Positions 34,760-46,800 of a stretch of 64,000 nt of DNA are shown here, in pieces. Numbering within the stretch: position 1 is the stretch's first letter; every line of letters begins with the position of its first letter. This DNA comes from Antitrichia curtipendula (lineage: Eukaryota > Streptophyta > Bryopsida > Hypnales > Leucodontaceae): NCBI GenBank assembly GCA_951230915.1, contig OX579637.1:37076001-37140000 (forward strand), given 5' to 3'. The position numbers and the translations under genes were made by a program. The notes beneath the pieces were generated by a model, which was given only the letters and a program-made list of their open reading frames with translations, was not told the origin of the DNA and did no database searches.

Positions 34760-36915
34760 GCTACGGACAATGATCGTTTGGGCTGTGGGACTGCGATGAG
34801 CACACGTACTCTGTCAGGTCACCCTGGAGACCCAAAATTGATTGTGGACAACCTTCCTAAACTAGAATCCGAAGAGCGTTTCCCTTCATGCGCAGCTAAA
34901 AGCATCCTGGAAGATCGAATGGGAAAGATCGAGACACCCTAAACCCTGAGACATCACGGCTTAGCGAAACGGCTCTCCTGAGAGGAAAAGGCAATTCGGA
35001 TGAGATCCGAAACCCTGTGGGCCGAGTCAGGTTTGGAAACACGCAACGAAGAAGAAAGGTTCCTGTGCCTGTCAAACTATGTATACAGACGTGTTACTTT
35101 GCAACAGAAAACCTCGGCGCACCGAAAACCTGAGGAGAGGAGGAACCTCGGCGCACCCAAAACCCTGAGCCGCGACTCACCCGGCTGCAACGAGAGGAGG
35201 AGCATCGCAATCAGGACCCTTAAACCCTGGGCGATGCGTTCCACTCTAAACTGCTGCGTTAACAGGGCTTTTGGGGTCTGTCAGGTTTGACTAAACCCTT
35301 ACAGCCCTAAGCTCTGAACGACAGGTGGAGATGGCGAGTCGACGTACCAGACCGTGGAGGCCGCAAGCGCAAGCAAGCCTCGACCCTCCGCCTCTGTCTG
35401 CGCGCTCGAAGCAGCTGCGTCGTCATCACGAGACCGCCTTCCGTTCCTCTCCGATGTGCGCTCGCTTGCGAGGACTTCCCCGAGCACCACAGCGAGCAAG
35501 GACGGGGCTCTACGCCAATAGCAACACAAACCTCCTGATGCCAAGCGCTCGACGACAATGAAGCCAAGTAGAAGGAGGCATGGCCATTCCGTAGGGAGGA
35601 GAACGTTGAGCGTGTTGGGCACTCAAATGCCCGCGCTGGAAGACAATCATGACCCCCCCAAGGCAGCGCTACAACTAGACGTCCCACGTATGGGTCTGAG
35701 GATCAAAGGGAGGAGGACATTGAGCATGTCGGTTTTAGGATTTCCCAATCATGAGCCCCCTAGAGGCGGCGCTACGAGAGGACTTCCCACGCATGAACCC
35801 CAAAACGTCTTGCGTAGAACGTCTCCTCCCAATGCAGGCCGTTGGAGTGTATTTCACGGAGATGGGACATTCATCACAAAAATGAGCCTACTTTTTTCAA
35901 TATCCTAGCAGTACTGCATCTATACAAGTGGAGAGGCTTAACAGTAGAGTACCTAATTAATACTCTTGCAGTATTGCAATTTAACAATATTTAGTGTAGA
36001 CAAATGTTGTACTGCACTTAATTAAAAAACTGAAGCGTAGTACTACATGTAGTACTGCAAAAGTATTAAGAAAGGAGTGTTTGTTGACATTTTGCAATTG
36101 AAAAATATTTAAATAATAAGTATTGTATTTTTAAGAAACAAAGTATTATTACAAGATGAGCGCAATATTAGAATTAAAAAAAGAAATTATTATTGTCTTT
36201 GTATAAGCGCAATATTACATACAGTACTGCAAGAATATTAGCTAGTATAGCCCCTTCTGCAATACTGCATCTGTACGAGTGGAGTCAGGGGGCACTTTCC
36301 TGATGATTGGGCAATACCACACAACTCTTTGCTCCCATGCCGGCGACATCTGGATTTCCATACAGAACACATCGACATCTGGATATTGACGGCATTGACA
36401 TCTCGACATCGACGGCATCGAGATCTCAAGGTGTTTAGGATAGTAAGATGTTGAGTTATCAGAAGGATTGTACACAGAATGATCGGGACATTGACATTTC
36501 AGGTACACATAAGAGGTTTAGGATTTTAGGGTTTTCTATAAGATATGGAGAGGTCGTGATATTTGAGAGAAGAATCTCATAAAGCAAGGTGTAGACAATT
36601 GAACAAAGGCTTTCAGGTTTGATTGAAAACAACATCCAGGATTATTGAATGTATAAAAAAGTCGTCAAAAGTCAATAAGTCAATAAGAACATCCAATGAA
36701 GTACGACATAGCACGTTCAGTTCTACGGTGAACTGAATTGAAAATTGGACGCAGCCGTTCCAAGTTGCTCCAATCTACTCCTACCCCTAGTGAAAAAGAT
36801 ACCAATGAAAAAGTCAGTCCATTCTGAATTCTGAAAGGGATGTGGACAAAATCAATGGATAAAATTGGTTGTTTCGGAAACGAACCACTCACCAGGAAGT
36901 GCAAAATGGACAAGG
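34760..36915. other. Non-coding interval with short repeats
   Basis: No supported gene. It contains several CCCTAAACCCTGAG-type units (34935-35300), an imperfect duplication of about 115 bp (starting near 35593 and 35708) and a block at 35905-36275 with repeated AGTACTGCA. That block begins and ends with near-copies of TACTGCATCTRTACRAGTGG. A GATATTGACGGCATTGACATC-type patch follows at 36340-36440. Confidence 0.5.
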
Positions 36916-36919
36916 TGGA

Positions 36920-39171
36920 CTATTGCAAGCACTGTTTGTACAACTGCTTCTTGGCGAGGAACCCTGTGCGTGTCTCCACAACCTTCTTCTTGCCCTTTTT
37001 TTCCTCGTACTCCACACATCCAATGGAACCCGGGAGAATGAGTTGGCCCAACCGTCGATAGAGGGAGCATTTCTGGAAGAGTGCTACCCCCAAGAGGTTG
37101 GTTGAGTGCAACCGCCTCGTGCAGTGGAGGTATTGACCGGGGCGGAAACATAAGAGGTCCCCGTGCTTGGGCACGGACGACACCTCAACCTCCGGAAATG
37201 CGAAAATGGCCGGCTCTACTCCTTCGGGAATGGCATCTGCAACCAACGTTTGGGTAGTTGATACAAGCTCCCTACGAGAACGATTTAGAGCGGTTTAGGA
37301 AGTGCAAATTACCTTCTCGGAACCAAAGGATGAAGCCGTAGTCGGTGTCGTCTTCGTCTTTGTGGGGCCGGCAATTGAAATCCCTGGTCGTTGAGAAGGA
37401 AGAAAAGGGTCCGTCACCAATCTTGGCATCCTCCTCGTGGAAACCTTCAACCCTTGGAATGCTCTCCAAATGCTCAAAGATAGCCGCATACTTACGCTTC
37501 AAGATCGAAGAAACAAAGCTTGCCAAATCCTCCGATAGGCCGTACAACCGAGGATCATCTTGCACATACCATCCGGTGTCGCCATACGCGGAGCGCATCC
37601 CCCACATGCAAATCCGACTGGACCCTTTGGCCTCGGATCTAGTCGCATTTGTGCCGTTCCTCTCAAGATGCGAGACGACCCTCGTCATGAGCTCCAACTC
37701 TTTTGGACTGCAGACATCGCATCTCAGATCAAAGATCTGGGAGCGAGAGGGTGACTCTAGCATCGTGATCGGACTCTCCACTCGCCGCAAGGTCTTCAGA
37801 AGCTGCTCATTGAGGGCATCATTCGTATTGGCGAAGTCCACCAACTTCAGCGTCTTCCGTACAAGCACCTCCTCTCCCGTCGAGGGTAAGGCAATTGGTG
37901 GTTTAGTAACAACGACTGCGTGTTTATCGGCGTACTTCACGAGGTGGTGCTGGAGGGCTCCCACACTATTAGGAACACCCATACTGCACACCGAGCAAAA
38001 GTACGATGTACCTACATTCACAAGCCCATAACACAGCTCAAGGGTTCGGAGGCTCAAGGTCCCCTCACACCCCAACACTTTGAACAATAATACACGTCGG
38101 ACCCTCGAACCCAGCAACACAACACCTTGGCGCAGTGCTCCAAAACCTCCTCCCAACACCCGAAACCCCAAGGTGCTCCGACACAGCGCCGGAAGCCTCG
38201 ACACCCCAACACCTAGAGAGGATTCTGGACAACACCTTGAAAGCAAGACACCGCACTGGATTTACATCGAGCACACCACGGCAACACTCAGCACCTCCAC
38301 ACCTCAGTTGCGCGACCCAGTACAACCCTAAAATCGACGTGCATCTCGATCCAACCCATAGACACGCCAACAAACCGAAGCCTCGACAACACGACATCTC
38401 CACCCCTCGAAACCACAGCCCAACGCCGCAACCTTCCGTCGACAACGCAAAACCTGGTTCTTGTGGGTTCCCGATGATTCCAACACCACCGGCAGCCCGA
38501 TACCCCCAACACCTCAACAAAACATGCCGCCTCAACACCCCAGAACTTGGGCGCCTCGAACGTGTGTCCCGACACCCCACCCTGGCGCAGTTGCGCCCGA
38601 AACCAAAATGGGCCCGGACGCCCCATGGACGGCAGCCCGGCAGTTGGGATCGTCAACATTCCACCCCAACACCAGTGACGCGGTTTGTGATCTCCGCACC
38701 TTCACACCTCGAGCTCTCGGAGCCTTGACATCTTGGCATCGGATTTACAGTCGGCACCCGACATCTCGGTTTTGCGGCGGAGCATGTCTACATTTCGGCA
38801 ACTTGACACACCACCACGACGTCACGACACCGAGAGACGGCAAAGTGTCTCGATAGCACAGTCCAGCACCTCAACCCATGCGCACACACAACCGAATCCA
38901 GTGCCACCACACCATGTCCCCGCCACAGGCATCGCGAATTCCACCTAGAAGACGCACCTGCAGGAAAGTAGTCAAGGCCGTACCTAGCGAAGAAAGACAC
39001 CATCGTGTGCAGCTCTTCCTTTCGCTTGTGCGGGGCGGAGGAGAAGTGCATGTCAATGGAGGCCTTGTCTTTGGGCACCCCACACTCACAGGACTCGCAC
39101 CACTCCAGCTCCCGATCGCACTTCTTGCTGGGGTCTCGGCTCGACCCCTTAGGCTTGCGGGATCTCTTCAT
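36920..39171 (-). CDS. TET/JBP-like 2-oxoglutarate/Fe(II) dioxygenase with two zinc fingers, three exons (409 aa)
   Basis: Exons: 39171-38958, 38011-37313, 37236-36920. Both introns are GT..AG in phase 1, and the total length is a whole number of codons ending TAG. Finger 1 (U1-like C2H2) is CESC with x13 to His and x5 to His, about residues 21-46. Finger 2 is FCSVC ... LQHHLVKY, about 73-95. The C-terminal double-stranded beta-helix shows FNCRPHKDEDD (HxD iron ligands, about 286), an FREG strand, GDLLCFRPGQYLHCTRR (distal His, about 343) and then LLGVALFQKC. TET/JBP enzymes oxidise methylated pyrimidines in DNA; members occur in fungi, algae and some transposons. Substrate and activity here are inference. 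The gene is divergent from the helicase pseudogene at 40.4 kb. All visible ligands are intact. Upstream exons are possible, since good minus-strand donors lie near 39868 and 39733. Confidence 0.7.
38012..38957 (-). other. Large intron of the dioxygenase gene, C-rich degenerate repeat
   Basis: 946-bp phase-1 intron. It is filled with variants of CACCTCGACACCCCAACACC, which explains the long but meaningless ORFs on both strands. Confidence 0.65.
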
Positions 39172-39330
39172 CGTATCGTAAACTTCCAAAACCACGGCCA
39201 AACCCGCGAGATCTGTTCATGAAATTGACAATCAGATTAGTTCATATCCTTATTTGGGTAACGACTCCCAGCGATTTCTAGAAGCAAATCTTAATATCAT
39301 TCCTCAGCCGCGCATCACGCACCAGTCCCT

Positions 39331-39718
39331 CTGATTTCGAGTCATCATCCAACGATGAGTTCGGTGGTCGTGCACCCGTGAGAGCCATTGTTCTACACGA
39401 TCTTTCCCACCTCTTCTCATCCACGAGTGCCGTCCGATTCGATGTCACTACGCCCGGAAGGACCGTGGTCCCACCCGGTCTTTCGCATCTCAGCCGACAC
39501 CCATGGGAATCTGATTTCGAGTCGTCATCCAACGATGAGTTCGGTGGTCGTGCGCCCGTGAGAGCCATTATTCTACACGGTCTTTCCCACCTCTTCTCAT
39601 CCACAAGCGCCGTCCGATACGATGTCACTATGCCCGGAAGGACCACGGTCCCACCCGGTCTTTCGCATCTCGGCCGACACCCATGGGAATCTGATTTCGA
39701 GTCGTCATCCAACGATGC
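39331..39718. repeat. Tandem repeat, 180 bp unit, 2.15 copies
   Basis: CTGATTTCGAGTCATCATCC begins at 39331, 39511 and 39691 with few differences between units. The 180-bp period keeps both strands open. It lies just upstream of the dioxygenase start. 39720-40388 otherwise holds no supported gene. Confidence 0.85.
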
Positions 39719-40388
39719 GGTCTTCCTTACCTCGGTCCAGGCCTGTGGGGACCCACGGCGGTTGGTTTCGGGGTTGATTTGTACGGTTTCATTTCGAGGT
39801 GAAAGACTCTAACCAGCGAATGAATGTGCTTCTCCAAAAGTCGATTAAAATGAATTCAGGAATAACTTACAGAATGTGAAGACTCCAATGAGTTCTGGTG
39901 GTGCTCAAAACATCCGCAAGTGGTGGAAATTTTTGCAAAATTCCCCGAGAATGCGATGCTGAAAACCTTGATGCTGTGATGCTGTAGTCGGAGGAATCAA
40001 GGGATTTTGAAGTCGACTTTGTGGAAAGCACTCCAGAAACTGACTTGACTCCCATCGCGGTAATCCCATTTCCCGAGAAATCTTGAGCCCTCAAAACTGC
40101 GTCTGCGAGTTATAACAACCGTCAGACCCACTTTGCGGTTTAGGAATAGGGAACATCAGAGTTTAGGGTTCAGGGGTTTAGTTGAGAAGCGACTGACCTG
40201 CTGGAATGCGAAGCCGTGGGCTACAAGAACAAACCCGACATCTCGAAACGCACGACCTAGACATCAATCACGGCTTCATTGCGTCATTCGCATCAGGGTT
40301 AGATGTGCACGACGAAAGAGAGACAATATCCGCAATGTGACGAGCATACACATGAACGTGCTGGACTTTCGGAACGACCACATGAGAA

Positions 40389-43300
40389 ATGGAACGGACA
40401 CAAGGCGACGACTCCTCCTCCGTCGCGACGGCGCATGCTGCACGGACGAGCTGTCGCACTCAAAATTCCTCTTCTTCGACTCCGTGTTTTGGTTTAAGAT
40501 TGAGATGCGCACCTACTCCGCGCCCGACTGCTCCGAGCTCGATTGATTCGCGTCATCGTCTCCGCCCAAAAGCCCCACTGTGGTCGGTGCTGCGCTCCAC
40601 ACTCCGCTTGCTCCACACTCCGCATACTCGTCTTGCGGCGTACGAAAGCATAGTACCCAAGAAATGCGATCGCGGCTGCGGGTGTTGCGCAAAGTCGCGC
40701 GGCCCCAACGAATGCAGAGTGCATCAACGCAAGGTGGATCTGAATCGTCTGGCGATGGATATCGATCATTTTCAACTTCACCTTGGCAGTGCTTCTGTTG
40801 CTCCGTACCGAGTTGGGACCACAGCCCTGAGGGATCCCATCAAAGGGCTCCACGTGTTGAACGGATTACGGTGCAAGCTTTGTATCTTCTACTGCCACAA
40901 ATTGACCACCTTCAGAGCTCACTTTCGCAAAGCTCACCATTCAAATTGGTCTCTTCCAGACAACCGCGAAGCCTGTTGGGTGCAACGCCTGGCGCCATCA
41001 CCCGGGAACAATAGCTGGTTTGCAGTCCGACGGGTTTTGGAAACCGCTGTGCCTTGCAACTCTCTTATCGATATCGTTACAAGGGAAGCTCACAGGCGTC
41101 GGGTGGAGGCACCTGCAGTGACACACACCGATGCAAGACACCTACCTTTATTCATCAAAAAGCTTGGTTGGGATTCTTTTATACAAAACTTGGGTGGAGA
41201 TTTCGGTGCCATGGCTTCGTTGGTATTGGCACCTGGACTGGATGATGACGTTTTCTTTGTCAACCAATTGCGTGAGGTTCTCAGATCGTTGATGTCGGAC
41301 TTCCAAGACAACAACGGCACAGCGGAAGCCCTCTTGCGAAAAAAGGTCAAATCTACGAAGGACGTTGACATATCGGCTGCTCCCTTTTCGCGATTGGAGC
41401 AATCATGCACATGTGAAGACTACATCGCGACACTGTTGCACTTCATCGCGTTGCTGCTTAGGTCTCTAGACAATGATGACAAGAATGACGAGGGGGATGA
41501 CCTCCTCCGCACCTTGGTTCCGCTCTTTCAACCGTTGCGGCAGTCTGTGCAGAGCCTTAGGATAGGGTTGGAAATGGAAGATGGGGATGGGGAGTTCGGC
41601 GAGGAACAGATTCGAGTGTCGAAATGTCACTGCATACGAGTATTGGAGGATCTCTTTTTCGTCCAACGGCCGTCTCATCTTGTTCCTGAGAGCTCGCTAC
41701 TCGTTTATCGCTTCGTTGCCTTCGTAGCAATACAGCAGCGACATGTGGTAGCTCCCGATGATGCAACTCACCACATTTCGAGGATGATGTATTGGTGTCG
41801 CTCTCTCGTTCTCTACAAGATTGTCCACACCCCATTTGTCGAAATGGACAATGCAGATGAAGTTGAACACCAATTCTTGTTTTTTGTTCGTCATGGCCAT
41901 CGGACTCCGTTTTCAGCGATACTCGAGGCTAAAAGACTCATCTTTTCGATCACAAGGAACGAGATTCCTCTCCCCAAGGTGGGTTGGGTTGGAAATGGGC
42001 AACTCATTGAGGGTGTTCTAGTGGATATCGAAGGCGTATCCACCATGGTCTGTGAGGCTATCAAGGAATTGTACCAGGAGTTCAAAAGGGATGTGGTCCT
42101 GAATATGCCCGCTTACTATTCTAACAGAGATCGGCTGCTCCAAAGCAAATCGGGAGGAGGACTGCATGACAACCTCCGTGACAACAGAGTCGGGTATTGG
42201 TTCATTTCAAACCCGAGCAACCACTATTCTGATTTCACCTTGAGTCTTGCCCATCACATCGTGGGCGATGCCATCCTATGTCGCCGATTCGTGGATCGCA
42301 TCGACGAGGCGGGGAGAAAGATTATTTGGAACCGAGATGCACTAAGTCGTTGGATGCACAAGGTTGGGATGTGGCTGCAGAAACTCCTGTCCGTAGCACA
42401 TCTCATCGCAGGCCAGCCGGGCCGTGGTGTCGAATTTCTCTCTTGTACAATCCGCAACACCCCTGCCCAAATTCGGAGGGTATATTTTGTAGGTGGTCTG
42501 GTGATGCTCCTCTCTCTTTATGGAAAGGCAGATGGTCTTCGTGGAGCGCAACGACCTGTTGCTCGATATCTTTGCAAAGATACATCATTTTTGCTAACCA
42601 ACTATCTTACGTATGTCCGGGAGATGGAGGTCCTCGCTTCCACGGTCTTGTACGGAGCAGATCAAACCACGCTATATAATCAACTCTTGGCAGTGAAGGG
42701 AGGGCGGGCTCTGTCCAGTCGTGATTTATCAGAAGGGGTCTCCAGATTATTTCTCTCTCACTTCCACGTTGCACTACCTCTGAATTCTTGGTGACACATG
42801 GCCATCGCCTGGATGCATAGATTTCTGAAATACGGCAAGGATTCAATACTAGTGTGCAATGGGCCTCTGGACAGCTAGGTGGGCCATTCGCAACAAATTG
42901 TCAGCAGGGTGTAAGGTCGATCTAATTTCGACCATCCAAGTATTGGACGGGACGAGTTTCAGTTGTACCGATTGGCATCCGTCGAATGGCATAAACTGCT
43001 GCATCTCGCATCCGATAGTCTTCCTCCCTCTGAAGCTCCAGCGGATCAAGACGGTGTCGGTACAACACTCGTCACCAGGACCGATCATGTCCACCATTAC
43101 CATCATCATGCAATGAAAGTGGTTCGGTCCGTCGGAGACGTCGCCATGGGTTTAGCATCCCTGACTTGTTCGGAATTGACTGTACACGGTCTGAATTTGC
43201 TCGGATACGACAAGTTCAAGAGCTCACATCAAGCACTAGCAATACATCGGATTCTAGCCCGTCGAGAGGATCTTTTGGTTGTCCTGCCGACGGGTGGGGG

Positions 43301-44976
43301 CAAGACGCTACTCTTCCTCTTGCCCGCCCTGGTCGAAAGGAGCCGCTACACCATTGTCGTCGTGTGCCCTTTCGTGGCGCTGAAGAAGGAGATGCGCCAT
43401 TGTTTGGAGAATGCTAGGTTGTCCATCCAAGTGTATTTGGGTCCGGTGGCTATCGGTGCTGTCAACATTTTATTGGTCTCCGTGGAGCAATGTTTGTTGC
43501 AAGGGGTTCAAAATCATCTTGGATGCCTACATGGAGAAGGTCGGCTTGCGAGGATTGTTGTAGATGAGTGCCACCTAGCACTCGTAGCAAGCTCATGGCA
43601 ACCGGCCATGCATGGCATGCAGCACATTCGCAAAGTGCCCGTTCCTCTGCTCCTCCTATCAGCCACTGTGCCTCCGAACATGGAAGATCCATTGAGGCGG
43701 TTCTTCAGTTCCCAGCTATCCATTGTGCGAAGTCCGACAACTCGGGCCAACATCGCCTACCAAGTCATGAAGGATCGTGGCCCTCTGGATGCCATCTTGG
43801 TCAGACTTCTCAGCTCGGGACCCACCACTCTAAAATCCATCGTCTTTTGTAGAGAACGCGAAGACACGGGAACCTTGGCTGCACTGCTTATTTCCCATGG
43901 CTTCACCGCTGTGTATTACCATGGACATTTAGATGAAACCTCAAAAAGTGCAGCTCAAGACTCGTGGATGATAGGGGATACAGATATCATGGTGGCAACG
44001 GGGGCTTTCGGTGCGGGAATCGATTTCGGTGCAGTTTGACTCATTGTTCATATGGATGAGCCTTATTCCATGATCGACCTGGCGCAGGAAAGTGGTCGGG
44101 GCGGCCGGGATGGGTTGCCAAGCAAACATGTCATATTGTTGCTGATGTCGTGGCAAGCACGGGCGGAGGCCTGCACCAAGCTTGTAGATTTCATGAGTGG
44201 GTTCAAGTGCAGACGTTCGATTTTAGAAGAATATATGGATGGATGCGGATTTGATTGCTTCTCTTCTGGATCGAGACGATGCGATGTGTGAATCCAAGGC
44301 CACCAGTGTAAAATCCCGGAACGTGACGGCCTCGACAACTTCCACTGGGGCAAACCTCATCGAGGACGATATAGACTTGTTTGCTAACATGAATGAGGAT
44401 GCATTGGCCGCGTTGGAAGAGAGATCTAGCAGGAGAATTTCCCTCGCAAATGTATTATTGTCTGGATCGACAAAAGATACACGGGAACGACATGGAAACC
44501 AATCACTCACTTTCTTGGATCTAGCTTAGTTCCTCAAGGGAGCCAACGATGATTGCATCCTCTGTATTATAAATGGACGACGGGGTTGCCACCATCCAAC
44601 CTCGCAGTGCTCATATACTCAACATCTATGTTTCAAGTGCCTAGCCAACTGGCACGGGTCCTCGAACTGCCGAAATCGATTGCAGTGGAGGGGCGGACAA
44701 TGCTTCGGCTGCAGCCTGCCCAACACTCTCGGACAGCAAGTGATGCACCCTGAGCGTTTCGGGTCAGGGTGCAATTCCATCGGAGAGGACAAGGTGGTGC
44801 CGTCTTGTTGGTGGTTTTGGAGGGATGTGAAAAGGTTTCGGGACATTCAAGAAACATTGGGTTGCTATAGGTGCAACAACGATGACGAATTTGCAAATTG
44901 GCTGACTAGTCCAAATGCAGATTATCAATCAAATGCCATTTACTTGCTCACTTTGTATGTAAATTCTTTGCAATGA
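40389..44976 (+). pseudogene. Telomere-linked-helicase-type RecQ gene, degenerate
   Basis: Start is the ATG of the long open frame; the true N-terminus is uncertain. The N-terminal half has a Cys-rich cluster (CDRGCGCCAK), a C2H2 finger (LRCKLC ... FRAHFRKAHH), then HLIAGQPGRGVEFLS and a C-terminal VGHSQQIVSRV segment. These match the region preceding RecQ in fungal telomere-linked helicases, and the last elements resemble tyrosine-recombinase boxes. The helicase half has LPTGGGKTLLF (motif I), VVDECHLA (II), LLLSATVP (III), ATGAFGAGIDFGAV (V) and QESGRGGRDG (VI). A Cys-poor tail with CYRCNNDDEFANWL ends near 44976. Breaks: TGA 42792, TAG 42876, TAA 42912, TGA 44037, and a frame change near 44270. 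The halves keep one frame (phase of 40389) across the stops. RecQ proteins unwind DNA 3' to 5'; this copy is not functional as read. Confidence 0.8.
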
Positions 44977-44989
44977 CAGTGAAGTCGTC

Positions 44990-46800
44990 ATAGAAGCAAG
45001 CAACTGGTTTAGGGTTTTAAGGCCTATTTCACCATGGCTGGACACATCGTGTTGAAGGTCGTTATTTCTGTGCTCAGAAATTCGTTTCTCAAACCAATGG
45101 AGTACTTTCAGGACCCTTTGCACGATAACTGTTAATTTGGTGTTTAAGGCTTCGGAGTCCATTGATCTGTCCACACATTTCCGTATCCAGTTTCTGGTTA
45201 ATATTCGTGAGTGCTCATGAAGCTATAATGGAAATCGGTGGAACCACCTAGGTCCTTGGTTTCTCGAGCATTGCACTATGCAGTGAAGATGCACGTATAT
45301 CGACATGTATCGGAATTCAGGTTTCTCTAGAATCCCGGTAACTCTCTATTTGGGTGCTTGCATATATCGACATGTATCGATATACCAGTATCTCTACATC
45401 CCTGGTTCAAGGTTTTGGGTATGAAATTCACAAGTGAAATGGTATACATGGTTTACGTGGATTTGTACACAATTCATAAGTGAAACCCACCGATTTGTGT
45501 TGACGTGTATGCAATTAAAAAACAAAATATACAATTCATGTACATGTGTATGAAATCAATGTGTGACACCTACAGATAATGTGGATTCGAGGAGTTCTAT
45601 CGACCTCCCTTCGAAACCATCCCTGCACTGGCTGGACTAAAACCGTGAATATGGGGGAATCTTGCACTGAGCCTGGCGATTTTGGATTCCCAGCAATACA
45701 CAAGATATTGTCATGGTTGTTCGCCCGTGTAAAGATCGGAGTAAGGGAATACCAGACCTCGTTTTGAGTTTCGTTTAGCGTTTAGGGTATTTTCATCTTA
45801 ATCTAAGAATTGCCCTTGCGATGAAAATGCCCTCAGTGTGAAAATGCCCTCGTGATGAAAATGCCTTCGAAATCCAGCTTTCTAAATCCAAGAAATGGCC
45901 TATAGTAAGGAGTGACCATAATGTGGCGCATTCGGTGTGATTCGTTACACCACTTAACAAAGGAGTTACACGGTGTAACTTTTCCTTTGTTAAACTGCGT
46001 CAACTTTCTCTAATTTGTGCGTTTTTGGGCCTATCTTGACTGATTTTTTGCTGCGATTCCAACGGGACTACTCTCAAGGTCTAATTCCTTACCGATTGAA
46101 AGTTATGGCCCTTTTTAGGCCGCAGTTTTCACTGCTGGCAGCTGGCCTGTTTCCAACGCTGGCAGCTATTTCGGCGACCCCTATCTTCTTCATTTCTTGG
46201 CCGACACCCCAATTTTTTGTACCTATCTTGCCTGATTTTTTCTCCTCTTTCCAAAGATATAAGGTTCGTTTTCTAGTTCTTCCCGAGCCAAAAGTTGAAA
46301 TTCGGGTGTCCTTCTTGAAAGAACTTTCGATAAGCAAGGCCATAGCCAAGAGAATGGGATTGCCCATTGCCTTGTCTAAACCCTGTCCATCGCCTTAGTT
46401 CTCTATTGCCTGTCCATTATCCCATTTTGATAACATTGTAGCACCTAAGCCCTATGGCAAGAACCGGGCCGAATGCTCAACATTCGGGGGTACATGGTAC
46501 CCCTTTCCAACGAAGGGGTACCCCGGTGTCCCCCTCTGGGTCGCGACTACGGGTCCAGGGGTTTAGGTGCACGTCTCCCTCGCGTTTGGGGTCCCCCGTC
46601 GGCCCCTTTTTTGGGGGGGGGTTCCTTCCCCTGTTTCTTTTTTGTGTTTCTGTGTTCGTCCCCCTTCCCCCTCGCCCTGTTGGTTTCCTTTTTCTTTTTC
46701 TCTTTTTTCTTTTTTTCTAGCTTCCTACTCCTTGTTCAAGGTACAAGACATATGTTTAAGTCTTCAAAGGAACTAGAATACAAATTAGCAAAGTAGTCAA
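44990..46800. other. Non-coding interval with hairpins and low-complexity DNA
   Basis: Contains CGACATGTATCG-type repeats (45295-45400), GATGAAAATGCCCTC microrepeats (45820-45870), a hairpin at 45954-45993 and a second at 46475-46535. The latter is related to that at 5329. A pyrimidine-rich tract lies at 46600-46730. Short ORFs here look accidental. Confidence 0.55.
45954..45993. repeat. Near-perfect hairpin
   Basis: TTAACAAAGGAGTTACAC is followed directly by GTGTAACTTTTCCTTTGTTA, an inverted repeat with only a small bulge. It could be a fold-back remnant. Confidence 0.7.

Noticed and set aside
35299..35687. ORFs of 107 and 126 codons (minus)
   Set aside because: GC-rich overlapping frames; no domain, no matching splice context.
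38065..38728. ORFs of 171 and 197 codons
   Set aside because: They lie in the C-rich repeat of the dioxygenase intron, on both strands, with low-complexity Pro/Arg or Gly/Val content.
46454..46796. ORFs over the G/C- and T-rich tract
   Set aside because: Low-complexity translation, overlapping frames, no motif.
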